From: Heligmosomoides polygyrus polygyrus
Lineage: Eukaryota; Nematoda; Chromadorea; Rhabditida; Heligmosomidae
Direction: 5' to 3'
DNA: 64,000 bases
NCBI GenBank assembly: GCA_947396885.1
Contig: OX377202.1
Location: 60,724,034 to 60,788,033, forward strand
Numbering within the stretch: the first letter of the stretch is position 1; each line of letters begins with the position of its first letter. Of the stretch, positions 61,489 to 64,000 are shown piece after piece. Below the pieces are notes generated by a model, which searched no databases, was not told where the DNA came from, and saw nothing but the letters and a program-made list of their open reading frames with translations. The position numbers were made by a program, and so were the translations under genes.

Positions 61489-61835
61489 CGCCGCGATGGC
61501 AATAATTCATAATAAAAATCGCCGCGATGCCATCGCGGCGCTCAGTTCATGGCCATTCCGCCGCACGCGGCCGAATAGTCAAAGAAAACCTCGCCGCGGC
61601 CGCCGCAACAGTGGCGGTCGGCATGCGCGATGGCTTCCCGCGCCCATCGCGGGCATGGCATACTTTTTCGCGCCGCGCGCGGTGTTTAGCGTTGATCCTG
61701 GACGGATCGCCGTCGCGCTCCCTTGCAGAGCGATGGGCGATGCGACGAGCACAGAGAAATTCAAGTTCTTTCGCGTCGCTCTGCAAAACTCATCGCCGCG
61801 ATTCAATCGCGGCGACGGGAAGTATGCACGAGGCC
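61489..61835. repeat. GCCGCGAT-rich block with a 30-bp direct duplication
   Basis: CATAATAAAAATCGCCGCGA occurs twice (about 61,478 and 61,509). Many GCCGCGAT/ATCGCGGC motifs are inverted across the block, suggesting a GC-rich MITE core. The 168-codon plus-strand frame here is considered a by-product. Confidence 0.5.
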
Positions 61836-61838
61836 TAA

Positions 61839-61999
61839 GGCCTCTGTTATACTCCCGCGGGAGCATCCGCGGAAGGGCGGGAATCGCGTCGAAATCCCTC
61901 ACCTGGCCAATCGCCGCTCCCCGCCACGCCCGCCGTCCGCGGTGCACCCCTAGTCAGCGGACATTCCGCGGATGCTCCCGCGGGAGTATAACACTGGCC
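61839..61999. mobile_element. 161-bp MITE with TAA target duplication
   Basis: GGCCTCTGTTATACTCCCGC at the left pairs with GCGGGAGTATAACACTGGCC at the right. The inverted match continues inward through GGGAGCATCCGCGGAA. TAA lies directly outside both ends (61,836-61,838 and 62,000-62,002). Confidence 0.88.
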
Positions 62000-62299
62000 T
62001 AAGGCAATCCACACCTGGTCAGTCCTGTGGGATTTCAGCTGGTCCTTCACTGGGGTTTTGGAATTTATTGGTTTACCATTTCAAGAAACAGAACAGAACT
62101 TTTTAAGGACGCGATATTTGGTGCCATGACCCCTAACATATTTCATCCTTTCAGGCATAGAAGAATTCAGTTGAAAATTGCTCCACTAAAACTTCGTTAA
62201 AAGCATTGCAAACAAATGTGAATTCCCTACTACGTCAGGTGAAGCGTCTATCGGTCAAGCACCACTAGTCATGTTTCCTTCCTTTCTGGAGCCCTATGT

Positions 62300-62480
62300 T
62301 CCATTCAAATTCGAATATTCAAAAATCGCATTTTTCGTATGCAGCCGAATTCAAGTACTTAAAAAATCCCATTTCTCAATGTATTCGAATTAGAGTATTC
62401 AAAAAAACCGCTTTTTTCAAATACATTCGATTTCGAATATTCGAAATTTGTGAACAATCTAAGTCATTCAAATTGTCGAA
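62300..62480. repeat. AT-rich repeats of ATTCGAATATTCAAAAA type
   Basis: Four or more variants of a ~45-bp motif containing ATTCGAAT and CATTTTTC are spaced irregularly. Similar sequence lies at 18,300-18,420. Confidence 0.6.
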
Positions 62481-62649
62481 AAAGTTTCGGGAGCACAACT
62501 GTGACTGCTGCTGCATGGCTACGATTACCTTCTGGTTTCGTTTCGATACTGCTGGACATCAAGGAACGTTGGTTTTATTAATTGTCAATGTGAGCCTTAC
62601 TGAGAAACTGCAGCCTATTTTTCGTGACCATTTGATGAAGGGCACGAAG

Positions 62650-62770
62650 TAATCCTCCCAGTCTTCATGTTGTTACAGGATGTTTTGTTGCGATCAAAAC
62701 TCTTGCGCCAGGCGGGACTCGAACCCGCATCTTCTGCTTTCCGGGCAGCGATGTTCCTCCCAGTCTTCTG
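62650..62770 (-). repeat. tRNA-derived SINE copy
   Basis: On the minus strand, ATGCGGGTTCGAGTCCCGCC (B-box and T-arm) is followed by TGGCGCAAGAGTTTTGATCG and CAACAAAACATCCTGTAACA. It is the better-preserved relative of the copy at 3.06-3.19 kb. The 5' half of a tRNA cannot be drawn. Confidence 0.65.
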
Positions 62771-62879
62771 TTTTCTGTTTCTGTTACACTTTGGTTGATC
62801 AGTTATTGAGCCATACTCATTATCCACAAGCGACATTGCACTGGAGGTTATATCCCTGTGCGCTAGACATTGGATCCAA

Positions 62880-63060
62880 CGCCGATTTTCTGGATAAACG
62901 GGTGGTTCGGATTGGCCATTTTTTCAAACACTGTATATTCGGTTGATTCAGATAAGGGCAATTTTGAACATCCCGGATTTTCGGATGATCCAGATAAACG
63001 ATTTTTCATCGGGTCGGATACCGGATATCCGATTCGGATAAATACCAGATAATGCTGTAG
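62880..63060. repeat. GGAT-rich degenerate repeats
   Basis: GATTCAGATAA, CCCGGATTTTCGGATGATCC and GGTCGGATACCGGATATCCG alternate on both strands, resembling 31,455-31,830. They may be the end of a decayed DNA element. Confidence 0.45.
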
Positions 63061-64000
63061 TAATAGGGGCAAATAATTTCTTCACTGTGGAGTGAACTAG
63101 AAGAGTACATCAATTATTAAAATCTTTAAGAAATGGTCGCCAACTAATAAATTCGTCAAAACTAGGATTAATAGGAAATAGCCAAACGTTAAGAGATAAG
63201 AAAACCTCAGACGGCATTAAGTGGCTATAGGGCTGGGATGAGGGGGGGGGGGGGGGGGGAGTGATCATTTTGTAACACCGCTACATACCACATGTGGTAA
63301 CCCAGGTAATTAGGAATGTGTCATCGAAGTGGCACGATGTATAAGTGCGCATGATCGCGCTGGACAAATTCTGAAATAGGTGGATGTTCATCTGTTTACT
63401 AACATAAGGCAGGTGAACCTATCCCGTGCAGATCCCCTCTTGAGTCATTAACCCGTGGAGGGTGATAAACACTAGACATAACACATATATAGCACATGCT
63501 GTAATATGTCCTTGAAGGAAATAGTAGACGACCTCAAAATTTGTTTTGCGAAACACCACACGGAATCTGGAAGCAACCCACGCCAAACAATTGGTTGGCT
63601 CCGAAGATGTCCGACTATCCATCTGTGCGTAACTAGGGTTTACGACATTTTGGGCCGTAAATCGTAAATCTTGACTTTTGATGAACAAACACACAGACCA
63701 AGTACTCTCAATTTCGGTCTGTGCACCGCATATAGGAGTTCAATAGTCAAGGCTTGCGGCTACGTGTGGGTTGTGAAGTGACATGTATTTTCACTCTCGT
63801 TTTCGTATACATTGTTTACCAGACGTAGAGCGGCCTACTGGCAGCCAACGTCTGGTTGGGAGCTTCGCCACCAAACCATGCTAATACAGCATTTGGACCG
63901 CAGCGGCATTCTTTTCAACTTTGATCCTTCTTCGCTTTACTTCGGCAAGAAGTGGTCCGAAACATAATATAAAACAGGACAGAAGGATATGATTTGATGC
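63061..64000. other. Non-coding to window end, with 18-bp poly-G
   Basis: An uninterrupted G run lies at 63,242-63,259. A 91-codon minus-strand frame at 63,419-63,694 has no recognisable domain. Confidence 0.5.

Noticed and set aside
61496..62002. 168-codon plus-strand frame
   Set aside because: It runs through a GCCGCGAT-rich repeat and a TAA-flanked MITE; it is GC-driven openness.

Overview
The window is eukaryotic and looks like a gene-poor, repeat-rich stretch of a nematode genome, most likely a strongylid (hookworm-like) parasite. This is inferred from introns ending in T-rich TTTTCAG/TTTAG acceptors, from RTE, CR1, BEL/Pao, mariner and hAT elements, and from long poly-G tracts. No marker gene is present, so the species assignment is an inference.

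Two host genes can be reconstructed exon by exon, both on the minus strand. A 10-exon gene (38,583-44,115) encodes a complete 356-residue prostaglandin reductase 2-like zinc-free medium-chain reductase. A 5-exon gene (36,159-37,208) encodes a 131-residue RNA polymerase III subunit RPC9 (CRCP). Their introns carry SINE-like relics and a CR1 fragment. A 305-codon open frame at 46.5-47.4 kb is the only other long frame that no recognised element explains.

Layout. 0-5.6 kb: foldback elements, a palindromic SINE pair and a dead mariner. 6.8-8.0 kb: 5'-truncated RTE. 9.1-11.7 kb: dead CR1 on the minus strand. 11.6-13.4 kb: foldback element with tRNA-like sequence in both arms. 15.0-16.3 kb: unassigned minus-strand open segments and an RTE scrap. 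16.5-17.9 kb: MITEs nested in and abutting each other at TTA targets. 18.5-21.6 kb: two more foldback elements. 21.6-22.6 kb: AT-rich satellite and a 108-bp tandem array. 22.6-26.1 kb: full-length RTE with one main frameshift and a 10-bp target duplication. 26.6-31.3 kb: hAT-like element carrying a complete LINE with a near-perfect 18-bp target duplication. 32.6-34.8 kb: hAT element with a perfect 8-bp target duplication inside a mariner relic. 36-44 kb: the host genes. 44.5-48.9 kb: a MITE-derived tandem array, the orphan frame and a 28-bp-TIR element. 49.3-55.8 kb: related modules forming a large imperfect inverted repeat. 56-60.3 kb: decayed BEL/Pao element whose integrase segment is inverted relative to its reverse transcriptase. 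60.5-64 kb: minisatellite, MITEs and AT-rich repeats.

No CRISPR, operon or phage-like system is present. The main interest lies in how the mobile elements are built: inverted-dimer SINE foldbacks, chained TTA MITEs, a tandem array grown from a MITE edge that repeats a splice-donor consensus, and a snap-back palindrome plus an inverted integrase inside one retroelement.
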